DNA from: Rhabditoides inermis
Lineage: Eukaryota; Nematoda; Chromadorea; Rhabditida; Rhabditidae
Direction of reading: 5' to 3'
NCBI GenBank assembly: GCA_963966185.1
Contig: CAWZYM010000087.1
Location: 612,001 to 676,000, forward strand
DNA length: 64,000 nt
The position numbers and the translations under genes are program-made. Positions 40,412 through 54,200 of this stretch are shown piece by piece. Below the pieces are notes generated by a model that was not told where the DNA came from, ran no database searches, and saw only the letters and a list, made by a program, of their open reading frames with translations. Numbering within the stretch: position 1 is the stretch's first letter; every line of letters starts with the position of its first letter.

Positions 40412-42734
40412 CTTCGGCGCCACCACCTTGGTCATGCGGTTCACCAGCCAGCTGGGCAGTTTGCCTGCAACGAGAGTGAATTCAGAATGAATTCAGAAAA
40501 TGTACAAACTAAGGCATGCCAGATTGGTTCAAAATGAGTTTTGTATGGATTGAGGATTCGTAAATTAAATGGTATGAATATTTGTTTGAATAGGCAATAG
40601 AGGAGAACTCAAACAAAAACAAACGAACGACTACAGTATCTCTACCGTACCCTTGGGATCGGCGTGGCTGAAGTAGGTGAGCGTGCATCCGTTGCCGGCC
40701 TCTCGGATCAGGTATCCCGAGAGCAGCACGGAGGCGCGGATGTGCGACGGGGCGGGAGGGTAGTCCTGTAGGATCTCTCTCTCCCTCCCTCTCTCTCTCT
40801 CTCTCTCTCTCGTACTCTCTCTCCACTCACATCATGGCACACCGAGTGACTGCAGATCAGCTTCTCCCTGCCAGTATCTAGCCAGCTCCTTTGAAGCACA
40901 AAGTCTCGCGCTCGAACGGGCGCGATGGAGGACACTGAACAATGAATAGATCAATTAAATTTATCACACATTTATTACACATTATGAAATGCATGTGAAC
41001 AATTGACAACGGAGAGGCTCTAGAAAAGACCGTCCGGCTCAATATGACTTTTCCTACAACATTCCAAAACTTTGCCACATTTGTCCAAAAACTTTTCGAC
41101 GCTTTTATATTTCACGATTTCATGAAGACTACTACAGAACGTTTGGAACAAATCTAGAAATGCTTCATACGCTGTTTGGTCTTGTCATTCGGTCCCTACT
41201 TACACATTCCTGTTTTTTTTCTCTGATCGTTTTTTTATCCATGACACCACTAGTGTCTCCTCTCCCTAGGGTATGCGGTTGTGATGATGCATTCTCAGAA
41301 AAAGTCACGCACACCAACTACCACAACATTCGAGCCACTCAAACACGCCATGATTGTGGTGGCCAACACAAAACACAAAACACACACGCATCGATACAAT
41401 CAATCGATAATACTCACGCGCATAGTAGCACACGTCGTTGTTGGGGTTGATGAGACCGATCGTCTAAAATGTAAAATTGGAATGAAGAGAGATGCACTGG
41501 GCTGGGTTATAGAGGATAGAGGTCGTCCTCTTCAAGTAACATTTGAAATCGTAAAAACAAAGGTTGCTCAGAGAGTACTATGCTTCGAAGAAAACATAAG
41601 TGTGGCACGACACAACCAAAGGCGAGATCGGTTGTCAGACTCCATTACATTTTGTTTTATGATACAAAAATGCATTTTTGTAACATAAAAAAAATGGAAC
41701 GTAACGTGTTTTGATTATTGTAGATGTTTTATGATGAGAATAAAAAGACACTTTTTTTTCTTTAAGGGGTCATTTGAGGGGTCATTTGCCCACTGAGTCT
41801 GACCTCTACTTCATAGTGCTCACCTCGCTAGTGGCCATGTGCCTGTCCCACTTGTGTCGATAGTCGGGGTCGTGCAGCACGTCGTAGGCAGTGTCCGCGG
41901 AAACATCGTCCCAGTGAGACGTCGCCTGGGATGATTGAAAAGAATCATATTTGACAGTTTGGTTCAGTTTCCAATCATTCCGTCATAGTGAGAAGTCGCG
42001 TGAAACTTTCTTTTTAAAATAAAATATAACAATTACGATTGCGATATATGAGTTTGGGATCATGTTTGACTCATTTTTCGAATCTATCGTGCTAATGTTT
42101 CGGTCTCGAGTGTCGTCCGACATCGGCGCATGTTTACAGTCAGTGGCCGGACGGATTATGATGTGTCAAACAATCTGTCTTATATTCATACAGAGATGTT
42201 TTATAAGATACCAGTCGGAGTCGCGCCTACGGCGCTCCTTCTCCTGGTTATGTGGGGATGATTTCGCAACACAGACAGACGGACGGACGGACAGGCCGTT
42301 TTCTATATACTAGGATTATGTTATGATATGAGTGTTGTTCAAGCGGCAAACTGATTGCATAAATACATGAATGGGAGAAATATAATAATCAATAACCTAC
42401 CTTGACCATATGCATAGTGCTGCCTTCAATCGACTGCCGACTGACTCTAGTGGATCCTTTCTTGTATACCTGGAAAAAAAGTTTTTTTTAATGTATAAAA
42501 GTAGTTGTATACACATACATATGTACAAATCAATTATACAATTATATACAATAAACAAACCTCTTCCCATCCTTTTGTCGAATCGCACAACTCTTTCACT
42601 CTAAAAATAAATAAATTAATCAATCAAATTATTTACTTCCTTTTGTCAAATGTGTTTTTTTCTCACATATTAATAAAAACTCACTTTGTGTAGTCAGAAT
42701 CCTCCCAAACCCGAGCTACATTTACCCGCATTTC
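39848..42734 (-). CDS. STARD10-like: STARD10-like START-domain lipid-transfer protein
   Basis: Ten exons encode a START domain of the PCTP/STARD10 type, which carries phospholipid between membranes in a hydrophobic pocket. Exon 1 (42734-42685) holds the likely start ATG at 42731 (MRVNVARVWEDSDYTK). Then follow VKELCDSTKGWEE, YKKGSTRVSRQSIEG, and TAYDVLHDPDYRHKWDRHMA (41929-41824). Next are NPNNDVCYYAR (about 41460), APVRARDFVLQRSWL (about 40920), SVLLSGYLIREAGNGCTLTY (about 40720), KLPSWLVNRMTKVVAP (about 40455), and KRLHKACLAYPAWKSKH (about 40340). The last exon ends in an acidic tail (EDDDED, stop 39848-39850). Order and motifs match vertebrate STARD10, including the acidic C-terminus. The exon 1 acceptor (CAG before GAAATGCGG) implies at least one upstream leader exon. 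Confidence 0.93.
39980..40255. repeat. Degenerate minisatellite in a STARD10-like intron
   Basis: About eight units of roughly 30-35 bp of the type CAGTCTTACAGTATCTCTAC followed by CGTACCCCTA, between the last two exons of the START-domain gene. It is built on the TACCGTA word that also recurs in other introns of the window. Confidence 0.85.
41620..41810. mobile_element. MITE copy, TA-type, diverged
   Basis: It begins AGGCGAGATCGGTTGTCAGA and ends GAGTCTGACCTCTACT, matching the termini of the complete copy at 54594-54783 with a short insertion at the left end. It lies in the intron between START-domain exons and is about 190 bp long, like the reference copy. Confidence 0.75.
42200..42316. 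repeat. Dispersed repeat with an ACGGACGG core
   Basis: It contains GATACCAGTCGGAGTCGCGC (42207), then ACAGACGGACGGACGGACAG and GCCGTTTTCTATATACTAGG. The first half recurs near 20675 and the second near 28940. It therefore appears to be a composite interspersed repeat, present in full only here. It lies in an intron of the START-domain gene. Confidence 0.6.
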
Positions 42735-43151
42735 CTGAAAAATCACTTTTTATATAATGAGTAAAAAAACGTATAGGAAGTGAGCAAACGCGAAAACGCG
42801 CGCTTTTGTAAAAATAGACATAGGAAAAAAGACACATAGAGAGGGGGGAACGAGTGGACAGCTCTCTAAAAGGGAGACTCAAACTCAATCAAGTATGCAG
42901 GTGGAGATAGAGAGAGATAGAGAGAGGAGAGTGAAAGGAGAGAGAGCGAAGAGGGGAAAGAGTCAATACAACCCTCACACACGACACACCTATCAATTAC
43001 ACTCATCTATTCGCATACATCATATACACGTTTATGAACGCCCACATAGCCAATAAGTAACAACAGGAGGGTCTCCATAAAAAAGGAGGAGGATTCCCCA
43101 AACAACCAGTAACCACTATACTCTGTCACCACCTCAACATAGAGATTACGC

Positions 43152-43202
<51 letters not shown>

Positions 43203-44859
43203 GGTCGCGCGGCGGCATTGTGCTTTGGGACGCGGGACGAAATATAGGCACGGAATCGATGCCACACCAGGCAAACGCGAAACGACAAACACATGATGCC
43301 TTATTGCGCCCCGCCGACGCGCGCCAATTGTCCCACACGTCTCGATCATAATTCATAACAGCGACTATAAACATAATCGTATTCAGCACTTCCGTCTTCA
43401 CTCGACAGTGCTTATACATGGTTGTATTAGTTGTATACCCCCACGTCACTAAGTTCTGTGGAAATCTTGTAGGTAAGTATGTCCCATACCTACCGCTAGC
43501 CAGAATGAATGATTCTCAAAGATGCACCGGAAGTGTCCTAATTTAGCACCGGAAAATCGCGTGCATTCTAGAGCGCGGAATAGTCTCCACTCTACACAAG
43601 GATAGGAAACTGCGACAAGCAATGAAAAAAGTAGCATGTCTCTGTGCGATAAAAGGTATTCTTACGCATGAATTGCACCTGTCACGTAGGGTTATACAAT
43701 CCATCAATAAACCTAGAAACGCAACATAATACAAAATCACAGAATGCGTCACAGAGTACAAAATTTTGAAATCTTAGAAGTAAGACATATTTTTTCCATC
43801 TATGACAGAAAAGAACGAAACAATCACACATAGACCATATTGACGTCAAGCAAACGTAAAAGCAACACTCAAGCACACCGCATCTCTCCACTAGTGTGCT
43901 TACACTCCCCTCCCCCCTCTCTCTCTCTCTCTCCCCTCCTCCTCCTTATATGACGTCATTTGCCAGAGTCTAACGTGGGCGCATATGTGAAACGGCTGAG
44001 CTAAGAATACCATACTATGCAGAATTTCAGATAAACAGCTCTGACAGCTTCGCGAAAATACAGAAACATGTTCAGTACATAATTATGTGTATCGTTAAAA
44101 TTCATAATTAGAGGTAAAGCCCCGAATACCACTAACCATTAACAACATAGGAAGTGTCCACGAGAAAGCCACTATACTTTCAAAGACTACGACAGACTGA
44201 AAAACGGTCCAAGTGAACCGAGCGTTTTGTACTCTTCGGAGACACTTCGAGCATGCAAATGCATAGAAGAGTCGATATAATGCAATTAGTTCAACTTGGA
44301 ATTGAACCAGCTGCAAAAAACCGAAGCGTTGCTCACATGACTGGAGAATTTTACATGAATACTATGTAATATCGTACAATTTGTAGCACTAAAGAAATCG
44401 AAAAAGCTGAAAAAACAAGGTTTTTGAGGGAAATTGCTATATCATTGGTCGCATTCGCTACCACTGAAAATAAACAAACAATGCAAGTACACGACTATAC
44501 GTTTTCCAGCACAGTACCACACGTAGAATGAAATGGAAACATGAAAATGAAGTGAATATGCTTATTGCTTATGCAGGACTGGAAATGTAGGATTATGCAC
44601 ATTCTCTCTCTCCCTCCCTCCCTTTCTCTTTCGCAAACACATTGACTACTACAGATACTGGTCGCTCGCATTCTCGTCAATTGTACAAAAACACTTTTCA
44701 GCAATATTTACTCATCTAATACATCATCGCAAGAATATTTACACGTACAAAATCGAAGATCGAGAAAAACCGGACTGCACTAAAACAACAAGTAACAGAA
44801 ACCCAACAAATCTCACATGTCAACACGCACAGGCTCCGCCCCCTCTAGCCACGCCCCGC
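42735..44859. other. Intergenic stretch between the Dicer 3' end and the STARD10-like gene
   Basis: No exon with family resemblance is seen. Low-complexity tracts are at 43153-43204 (CT) and 43916-43945 (CT/CCCC). A TGACGTCA site lies near 43951. The region must contain the 5' leader and promoter of the START-domain gene and the Dicer 3' untranslated end, but I cannot point to their limits. Confidence 0.5.
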
Positions 44860-45461
44860 TCAGAAGGTTATGAGGTCGGGCTGGGGTAGGGCAGACACCT
44901 TGGCGGCGTTCTCGCGAGCCTTCTGCTCCTCCATACTCTTCAGGTACCTGGAAATAGCTACTGTCATCTCTCTCTCTCTCCTCCCTCTCTCCCCCCCCTC
45001 TCTCTCCCCCCCTCACCTCAGCGCCCTCTTGGCGGCGGTGGCCTTGGCGATCTTGTAGCTCCGTCCCATTCCGGTGAATCGCATCTTGAGCTTGGATATC
45101 TCGACCGTCACTCGCACCTTGCCCGACTCCATGATGCGCTCCAGCTTGCTGCAAACACACACATTGACGCAAATCCAATCTTTATCCAGAATCGCACAGA
45201 TTCGCATATTCGCATTGACACATTTGACTCATTTGAACTCTGCCCATAACAATTACTCATTGTTCGAATGAAAGACGATCCTGGTCCGGCATGATTATAT
45301 TCATTACGTCACAACTCAACATACTTCTCCAAACATATTCGGCCCCAGCATCTAGTCTCCGCCCCGCCTAGCCCCGCCCACTCACCTGAATAGCGCGCGG
45401 TCCGGCTCCAACTCGAGAAGCTCACGGATCGGACTGCGCGGCGGGTTCGCGCAGCACACCT
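44860..45461 (-). other. Dicer: Dicer C-terminal dsRNA-binding domain exons
   Basis: [40 protein letters not shown] and [20 protein letters not shown] form a dsRBD: alpha-beta-beta-beta-alpha, with the [18 protein letters not shown] helix at the end. The tail [20 protein letters not shown] leads to the stop codon at 44860-44862. The last exon is 44948-44860. Confidence 0.93.
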
Positions 45462-47319
45462 GTAAAATAATCGATAACCCATGAATAAATCAATAAATCA
45501 ATATCCACTCACCGTGATCGTGTCCTTCATGAGGAAGTGGAACACGCGCCACACCACGTCCAGATCGCGACCGCTGTCCTGCAATGACCAGCGTAAGCTC
45601 CGCCCCTTCCAGTCCCGCCTACTCACCAGGTACACAGCGCCCGCAAGCGACTCAAACACGTCGCCCATCGCTTTCGGCACCTAAACGCAAAAGTCAGCTT
45701 GATCAAAACTCCGCCCCCTCACCTCTATGTCCTCCTCCTGACCCTCGTCGATCTCGTCCTCCGTCGTCACCATGTACATCTGAAATACGATGTGATGACG
45801 TCACCGTGATGACGTCACTCACTTCGGCGTTGAAGTTTGCCTCGAAGAAGTTCTTCTCCTTGCACATGCGCACAAACTTCTCGATCATGTGGTGCAGGCC
45901 AGGGCACATGGCGACAAAGTGCTGCAAAAATAGATAGTTTTTGTCCAGCCGACTGAATCGGGGGTCCTCCTAGTCGAGAACAAGACCGGGTTCTGGGATT
46001 ACGACGCCGCCAGCAGATGGAGGTTGGGTTTGGTGGCCATTTTCTGTACATTCTACTACTATCACAATGGAATAGTTTTATACAAACATCTCGTGAATAG
46101 ACTGGTTATCTTCCGCAGCAACAATAGCAGACCCTTCACCTCTATCCGGTTTTCTTCACCTCTATCCGGTTTTTTTTAAACTGAACCCGACATATAGCCG
46201 ATCACCGATCACACTATTCTCCGCACCCACCTTGTGGAACTCGTACTTGACCGCCAGACTCGCGAAGATCGTGTTGTTCACCAGCGCCGATCTGCAAAAC
46301 GGATTGGTAACATTTTCGTTTTGGGTTTTTCAGAGTCAATTTCGTATAAAGCCTTTTCTCATTTCAATAAATTCGGTGATCATTCATCCGATGTGATGAA
46401 ACCAACAGAAATCAGCCACGGATTTCACTCGACTACGACGTTCAAAATTTGGTTGCTTACTTTCTTACACGGATACCAACCTCTTACATCTCGTACAACA
46501 GATATTTACGGTATTACATCCATTTTACGCCCCGCCCACTCCAGCCCCGCCCCCACCTCAGATCCGTGAGCACTCCGGGCGAATACTGCTTGTCGTGCTC
46601 GAACAGGAATCGCGTAATCATGTAATCGAGCACAGCGTCGCCCAGGAACTCGAGACGCTAAACACACATACATACATAAGTCCCGCCCCATCAAGCCACG
46701 CCCACCTGATAGCAGCCCGTGACGCGGTTGTGGTAGTAGCTGGCGTGCGTGAAAGCCTGCAGGAGATACGCGCGCTCCTTGAACCTGAAAGTAACAAGTA
46801 CAGTAGTCCCAAGTGAAGTACCGTAACCCACTTGTATCCGATACGCTCCTCGAGTTCGGCGAAGCGGAACTTGCCCCACAAATCGTTGAGTTGCTCATCG
46901 GCGCGATGCGGCTAAAGGGGCGTGGTCAGAAGGGGCGGAATCTCGCGCTAACCTCTTCGGGCGTGTCGATGAATCGCAGCAGCGGCCGCTCCAGCTCCTC
47001 TTCGCGCACTTCCGTCAGCACCTTCAGACCCAGCCACTTCATCACCTGAAAAGGGAGAGATAATCGTAACCTACAGTATACTAAATCCAAATTACCCCAT
47101 ACCTTGAGCGTGTCCTTGGGACCGAGAGTGAGCAGGTGCGCGCCAATCAGCGCCTCCACCGCGTCGGCGATCGCCTGAAAAGTGGGCGTGGTTAAAGTGG
47201 GCGGAGCCCGCTTCGTCACCTACCTTGTCGGATATGTACTGCTGGGTGAGCATGTTGTAGGGCAGAGGAGAGATCTCGGCGAGTTCGGCCGCGTTAGCAG
47301 CCGCCTGGAAAGAGAAGTT

Positions 47320-47368
<49 letters not shown>

Positions 47369-49839
47369 TCGCCTTGGGGAAGGTGATCGTCTCCACTCCG
47401 TCCACCATCTTCCTGCTCGGATCCGCATCGGCCACATCCCACCCGGTAGCCGTCTTCAGCTGCAACACACAAATTGTTATATCTACACCCTGGCTCCGCC
47501 TCCTCCAGCCCCGCCCCCTCACCTGCTCAGCGGGCGCCTCCTTTCCGTCGAGCACGTTCTCCATCGCCTCGTCCTTCTCGGCCGCGTCCTCCGAGTTGGG
47601 CGCCTTGAAGTACTGGTTCGGCACGTAGCTGAAAGACATCAATAATCAATCGATAAACCTAACGATTCAAGACACTCATGAGTGCTAGGTTCAAGAGACT
47701 TGTGAGTGTGGTGTTCGAAGGAAGACTATGGCACGACACCACAAATCGAAACAAACGAATGTATAAACAAGTCAATACTCAGTCAATCAATACATCCCAA
47801 ACAATCGATAATCGATAACTCGATACCGACCATGGCGGGAGCCACGACTCGTGCGCGTCAAACTTGCTGGCGATGATGAGGGCGGGTATGCCGGCGCGCT
47901 TGCCGAGACGATAGAGGTTGCAGTTGGACACCTGGTGGATTCACTTGGTTGATTGGTTCTTCAATCGACAATAGACACTGGCAGGTATTTCACTACCAGT
48001 GACTGAATGAACATTGACGAAGAGACGGTCACTGTAGCTAAAGACGACGGTCAGATTGAAAAGGGCGAAAGGGGGAGCGAATGAGAGAGATAGAGGAGAC
48101 AGAGACAGAGAGACAGAGACTCAGACCCAGACACCCCCCCCTCCCCCTCTACCTCCTTGCTCCTGGCGAACGAGAGCTTTCCCTCGTGCTGGTCTCCGTG
48201 CCGCACGAACAGGCACTCTGTCACCGCGTACTTGAGGAACGAGTCGCCAATCGTCTCCAGACGCTCCAGGTTCATGCCTGCACGTAAGGGGATTAGGCTA
48301 GAACTCAGTGGGCAAAATCAAGTGCGTCGACAGGGTGCGCACACCCCACCGCTTGGGATAGACTATCCACTAGGCCCGCGAATAGAGTGACTAGCCTCAA
48401 AAGCAATCCACACGGTTACGCTCAAAAATTTGAAATGTGAATATTTCGAAACGTATGGCGGGCCCGTGGATATGAAAACGGTTTTCGAGCAGTGACTCTG
48501 GTCGGCTTCTGCGACCTAATCGAAACCCATTCAGTCCCTCCCCAAACCCACCATCATTAGCATTGCCCGACGTCAGAGCAATCAGAAATCAAAAGCATAC
48601 ACAGCGTCACCTCCGACTCGAATTTCGAATTTGATCTACCACAACCACCCACCATCATTGACACAAGTGCCGACATTAGAACCATCACCATCAACGGGGG
48701 TAGGCATTTCCCCCCACTTTTCCATGTGACCCGTGAAAAGTTGGAAAGGTGAATGCGCGTTTTGTAAAAGTTTGAAAGAGAAAATTGCCCCACTGTTTCG
48801 AAGACACTCGCGCTTGGTGAGCCATCCACTTACTGCATATCTGTGCTCGCGGAGTCAAATCTGCACCGGGTTTACAATGATTTTGCGCACGTAGGAATTT
48901 AACGATTTTATAACAAAAGTGGCATACGTAAGAGTTAGTTTCGTGCATATAGGGGTTTTCAAAGGTCCTCTACACAGTGGTAGTAATGGCGTTGCAAATT
49001 TAGACAGTGAAAGGACCATGACCTTAACTTGTGTTGATTTGGTGGTTTTTGAAGATCTTACTTGAATTCCGTGTTCTAATGACATAATACTGAAACAAGT
49101 TTCGAACTAAGTAGTTGTTATATAAATGCAAAATGGGTATACAAGTAGTACTCTTAAGGCTACTTCTAATTCCCAGTTCGGGCAGCACTGCCACTGGAGC
49201 AATGCCGTGTCACAATACATTCCGGAGACAAACTTGCGGTGTGAATGAAATCAGTGCCAAAACTTTTTTATCAATGTTCATGCTCATGTCCGTATCGGTG
49301 AAACTATGTCTAATCTATCGACGACTACACCAAGCCTGGCCTATTTGCGATCTCTGCACAACGTTATGAAGTTCAGTAAAAACGCAGCTAAATTTTTCTT
49401 CCAATCTCTTCTTCCTTATGTATAAACCAACGTCTACCCGTCTATGATAGTTCAGATTATCAGAAAGTGTTTTGTCAAAACTTTTTGATTAACAATATAA
49501 GGAAAGTACCCCCACTTCAAAGTGGGGCAAATTTCCTTTTTTGAACATCAGGTGGGGGGATATTCCTTTTTGTAGCATGCATGAAAAGTGGGGGGAAATT
49601 CCTACCCCCCCCCCCCCCCCATCAACCACCAGCACCCACCATCATTGGCATTGGCCGTGGTGAGCGCAGTGAGGAGCATACACGGCGACACGCCGAACGA
49701 ATGGGTGAGCTGGGGGGCGTGCGGGGCGGCGGGAAGGCCGGCGGCAGACTCGGCACACGACATCGACTGCAACATCCCTCCCTCCCTCCCTCCCTCCCTC
49801 CCTCCCTCCCTCCCTCCCTCCCTCCCTCCCTCCCTCCCT

Positions 49840-49871
<32 letters not shown>

Positions 49872-51160
49872 AGATATCACCATACCTCGTCCCTCTCCTT
49901 GTCCACCACACTCAGCACACTGGCACTGGCCGAGGCGTCGCGGAACGAGAACGCCTTGTCGAGCGGCGGGGCCAGCACGGTTGCCTGCAACGATATGTAC
50001 ACATTCGAGAAACTGTAGTACAAGATATGCAATATGTAGTATACTTTCCTGCACCGCGGTCGCCATCGCCTGCAACGCGCGCCACACTCACTCACTCACT
50101 CACTCAATAATCGCATTCCAGCCAATTCGAACATTGGAAATTAGCCGTTTACTTACGAAAAAACACTGAATTTTCCACTGTAATCACAGCTTTACATTTG
50201 AATAAATTCACTGCCGATATCAAGAATGTCGAGTGCGGACCGCTCTCGACAGCTTTACATACACTTACTTATACTTACAAACAACTCACACCGCAGACCC
50301 ACACACCCACCTCGCTCCTCTCGCCACTCCCATTCCTCCCACGCCTGTCCCTCCTCTCCTTCTCCCTCTCGCCCCTGTCCAGCTCCGAGCACTCCTCGTC
50401 CGAGTCGCGTCCCGTCGACACTGACAGAGAGGAGAGCGCCGCGCGGGTCGACAACACATCTGAACGGGCTTTCCCCATATGGATCTCCCCCTCCCCAAGG
50501 CCGAGGACCGAGGAGTAAACTAGTCACTTGTGTCCTCTACTCCATCTCCTCTACCTACTCTTCTTTCCCCTCCCTTCTCCCCTCCCCATCCTCAGTTCTC
50601 CTCCTCTTTTTCCTTCACAATCTCCTTTCCCCCCTCACCATCGTCCTCCTCGTCAAACTCGATCAGGTCGACCGTCTCCTCGCGGCACCCGTCCCTCTCC
50701 CTGTCCTCCAGCATCTCCATCTCATCCAGGTACAGCGGCGGCTGCAGGTTGATAAAGGTTTTTTTGAGCACACAATAATTCTGCCTATTGGTATAATCCA
50801 TCATCCAATTTCCCAGGAAAGTGGGTGCTGCCAAATCTCCATGCTAGCATGTCGGAATCAGGCTGCTACACACAAACACATGTACCCGACCAAACGCACC
50901 GGCTTGACCGGCGCGGCAGGAATAGGCGCCGCCACCGCCGTCTGCCTCTTCTGCTCCTGAGCCGGCAGGGCAGCAGGGGCAGCAGGGGCAGCAGCCGGCG
51001 GCGCCGGCTGCTGCGGCAGGATCTGGCGCTGCAGGTCCGCCATGAACGACGTCATGTCGATCAGGGGAGTGCCGCCCGTCAGCAGCGTCTCAAAGACACG
51101 TCATTATATCATCGTCCTAACGTCTCATTCTCATCACGGATGGTTGACAAAGAGAGGAGG

Positions 51161-51214
<54 letters not shown>

Positions 51215-51255
51215 AGAGGAGAAAGAAAGATGAAGAGAGGAGAGAGAGGAGAGAG

Positions 51256-51292
<37 letters not shown>

Positions 51293-54200
51293 GAGAGACT
51301 GACAAATGGCGCTGCCGCGTCGACCGGTCCGACGTCCGCGTCCAAGTCGCCCCACCCGCACTCGACAATGTCGGCGCGCGGCGCGGCGAACGACGACGCC
51401 TCGGCTGCAAATAGGAACAGACTAGTGATCGCTTCCAAGTCTGCCAAAACACCACTAGATTCAAACTTTGCAGTTTTCCCCCCGCACTATTTGAATGATT
51501 CTTTCTCCCTTTCACTCACCGCTCTTGGCCTGTCCGTCTCCGAACCGGCGGGCAAAGTCGAACAGCACCACCGCCTCGGCGTCCTCGTCGTCCGACAGAT
51601 CGCCGCCCACCGACGCGCCTGTCATCAGGCCCACCTAAGGATGAAGGGGTTACGGTAGGAGAATAATTTGATCTGCTTGCAAAATTATGAGTTACGATAG
51701 AAGAATAATTTGTTCAGCTTGCGATATAAAAAGTTACGGTAGGAGAAAAATTTGATCTGCTTGCAAAATTAAGGGTTACGGTAGGATAATAGATTGAGTT
51801 GCACCCACCGTGTCCCTGTCTCCGTCCTCCTCTCCTCCCATTCCCATCGCTGCTCCTTCCCCTCCCGTGCCTCCCGGCGGCATACTACAACTCCAATCCA
51901 TGCCCATCGCCGCCTCCGGATCCCACACTCCAATCTCAAAGTCGCCATCCCCTCCTCCTCCCCCTCCTCCCACTGCTCCACTCTGCTCCACCGCCTGCTC
52001 CTTCTGCTTGTTGAGATCGCGCAGCTGCTGTATCTTGGAGACAATCATGTCACCACGCTCCTCCAGCGTCGCGGGGTACGAGAGCGGCGGCCACTGAACA
52101 GGATATTTTAAGTAGCGGTCAGTCTCTTCAAACTACTGCCAAAATGCCTTCCAACTACCTCCGAAATGCCTTGCAAAACGCCTTCCAACTTGCCTTGCAA
52201 CTACCCCCGAAATGCCTTCAACCACTTCAAACTACTTGCGAATGCCCTCCAACGACTTCGAACTAATTCGAAAACGGTTTTCGTAAAGAGACTGATCACG
52301 CCTTTATCGTTTACTTCTAGTATTACCCTAAAATACTCTCAGTATTTCCATCTCTGACTCTAACGGATCTGCCCATTTTTGTCCAATAGGCACTTACTTA
52401 CTTCCCCTTCTATTTCCTTTTCTTCTTGCTCTTCCGCTCACTTTTTTTCTTTATCTTCTTCTACTACTTCCTCGATTCAATCCTATTCACGATGGTAGAA
52501 AGGAAGTGCCCATGGCAGGAACTGCTACTCAGCTACATCAAAGGTGAGGGTGCTTCTAACAGTTCCTATATTCACATACCACAAATTCCTCGCCGCGCCG
52601 CGCCGCTTTCCCAACTCAGACTCGAACCTTACTCCAGATAACTATTCTTATCCCGCCAGTCTCTCAATGTCTCTTTGCACGGCGGTCTCTCCTCGCCTCA
52701 AACTCGAAATCAATCTGGTATTGTATATTTCTATCCAATGGAACATCCCCTCGTACGCTACTTGATTATAGATGCATCTCCCTCCCCTCGCTCATCCCCC
52801 CACCCCGCACCTCTTTTCGGGCCGCGCCGCTTCCCCAACTATAGTCAGACTCTAATTTTACAGCAATTCACATAATTGTCAATTCGAGATAACTATTCTT
52901 CTTCCGATCCCGCCAGTCCCTCACCCCCCCCCCCCATCCCGCACCTCGAACTCGTCCCCCGGCCGCGCCGCCGCCGTGTCCGCCTCGAGCGCCTCCACCA
53001 CGATCCGCTCCCGCAACTCGTCCGCCAGCAGCAGCGCGTTGATCCTAAATAGATTACGATCAGGTTACGGTAAGCCATAAGTCATGATGATTGTATAGCA
53101 AGAGCGCGTTGATTCTAAATAGATTACGATCAGGTTACGGTATGGAAATTTGGACAAGTCATGATGATTGTATTGCAAACAGGAGGGCGTAGATCCTGAA
53201 AGGTTACTATTGGCAGGTTACGATACAAATCGCTAGAATAGGATGATCCTGAGAAACATTACCATCAGGTTATGGTTACGGTATGCAAACTGGTTTTTTT
53301 ATTCCATCTTGTCACACGTTTGTACACATGTCTTGTTCTTCAACCCTACTTCCCGCTACCACGTCCCACCCGTACCTGTAGAAGAAGCTGGGCAGCGCCG
53401 AGATGCTGTTCCACAGACTGGCCGAGATGGGATGACGGTCCATGAGCTCCGGCACGAGTATCTGCTTCTGGCTGGCGGCCGCGGCCGCCGCCGCCTCCGA
53501 GCGCGGCTTCGCGCGCTGCCACCGGTTGCGCGGCAGGAGAAGGTTCAGACGGCTGCAATCGTTGAATCGTTTCCCATAAAAAATTTGTAACTTTTTTACA
53601 GCAATAAATTTCACGCGTTGTTATAAAACCGGATACATTATCATGTTTGAGTTTGAGGATTCGTTCAGACGACTTCAATCGCCGTTTCACTTCACTTAGG
53701 TGAAATATTGCCAAAGTTATGGGTCACAAAGGATAAAGTTCTCATTTTCGCCTCAATTTTTTCCGAACACCACTCACTTGCTCGTGTAGTCGACATCCAG
53801 CAGACACTGCTGCTGGTCGAATATCTCCAGGTTGTACCTGGAAATCAATGAATCAATAAATCAATAAATTCACCCCTACTTCTTGATAAAGTACTCGTTG
53901 AACGAGGCAAACTCAGAGTCTGGGAACGCGCTCGACGGGCTCATGTCGTCCAGTATCTGAAAACCAATCAATAAGTCCATGCCAATCAATAAATCGATAC
54001 CTCGGCGACGTAGTAGAAGTTTGGCTGGTCGACGTTGCGGTACCACGGCATGACCACGGCGTCGCGATAGTCCTCGGCGCGAAACTTGAATCTAGATAAG
54101 GAAATTGTATACCAATCATCATGAGAGATGGACAGCCACTCATGCTATTCTGTTCATCAAACATGTTCATCTATCCCTCCCCTCCCCTAACCCTCCCTTC

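Larger units (their letters stand above)
49640..53554 (-). other. Dicer: Dicer linker between the PAZ and RNase III regions
   Basis: The first exon (53554-53378) is conserved: [20 protein letters not shown], then [20 protein letters not shown]. The following exons are low in complexity: Gly/Met-rich (51806-52093), Asp/Glu-rich (51520-51636), and Pro/Ala-rich ([20 protein letters not shown], about 50905-51090). An acidic exon (50600-50750) and a Ser/Arg/Glu-rich exon follow. Order is regained at [17 protein letters not shown] and [20 protein letters not shown] just before RNase IIIa. The introns carry TACGGTA-based repeats (51640-51790, 53040-53270). Confidence 0.88.

Noticed and set aside
50226..50960. 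Plus-strand 244-residue open frame in the Dicer linker region
   Set aside because: It is the antisense shadow of GC-rich Dicer exons and their CT-rich introns.
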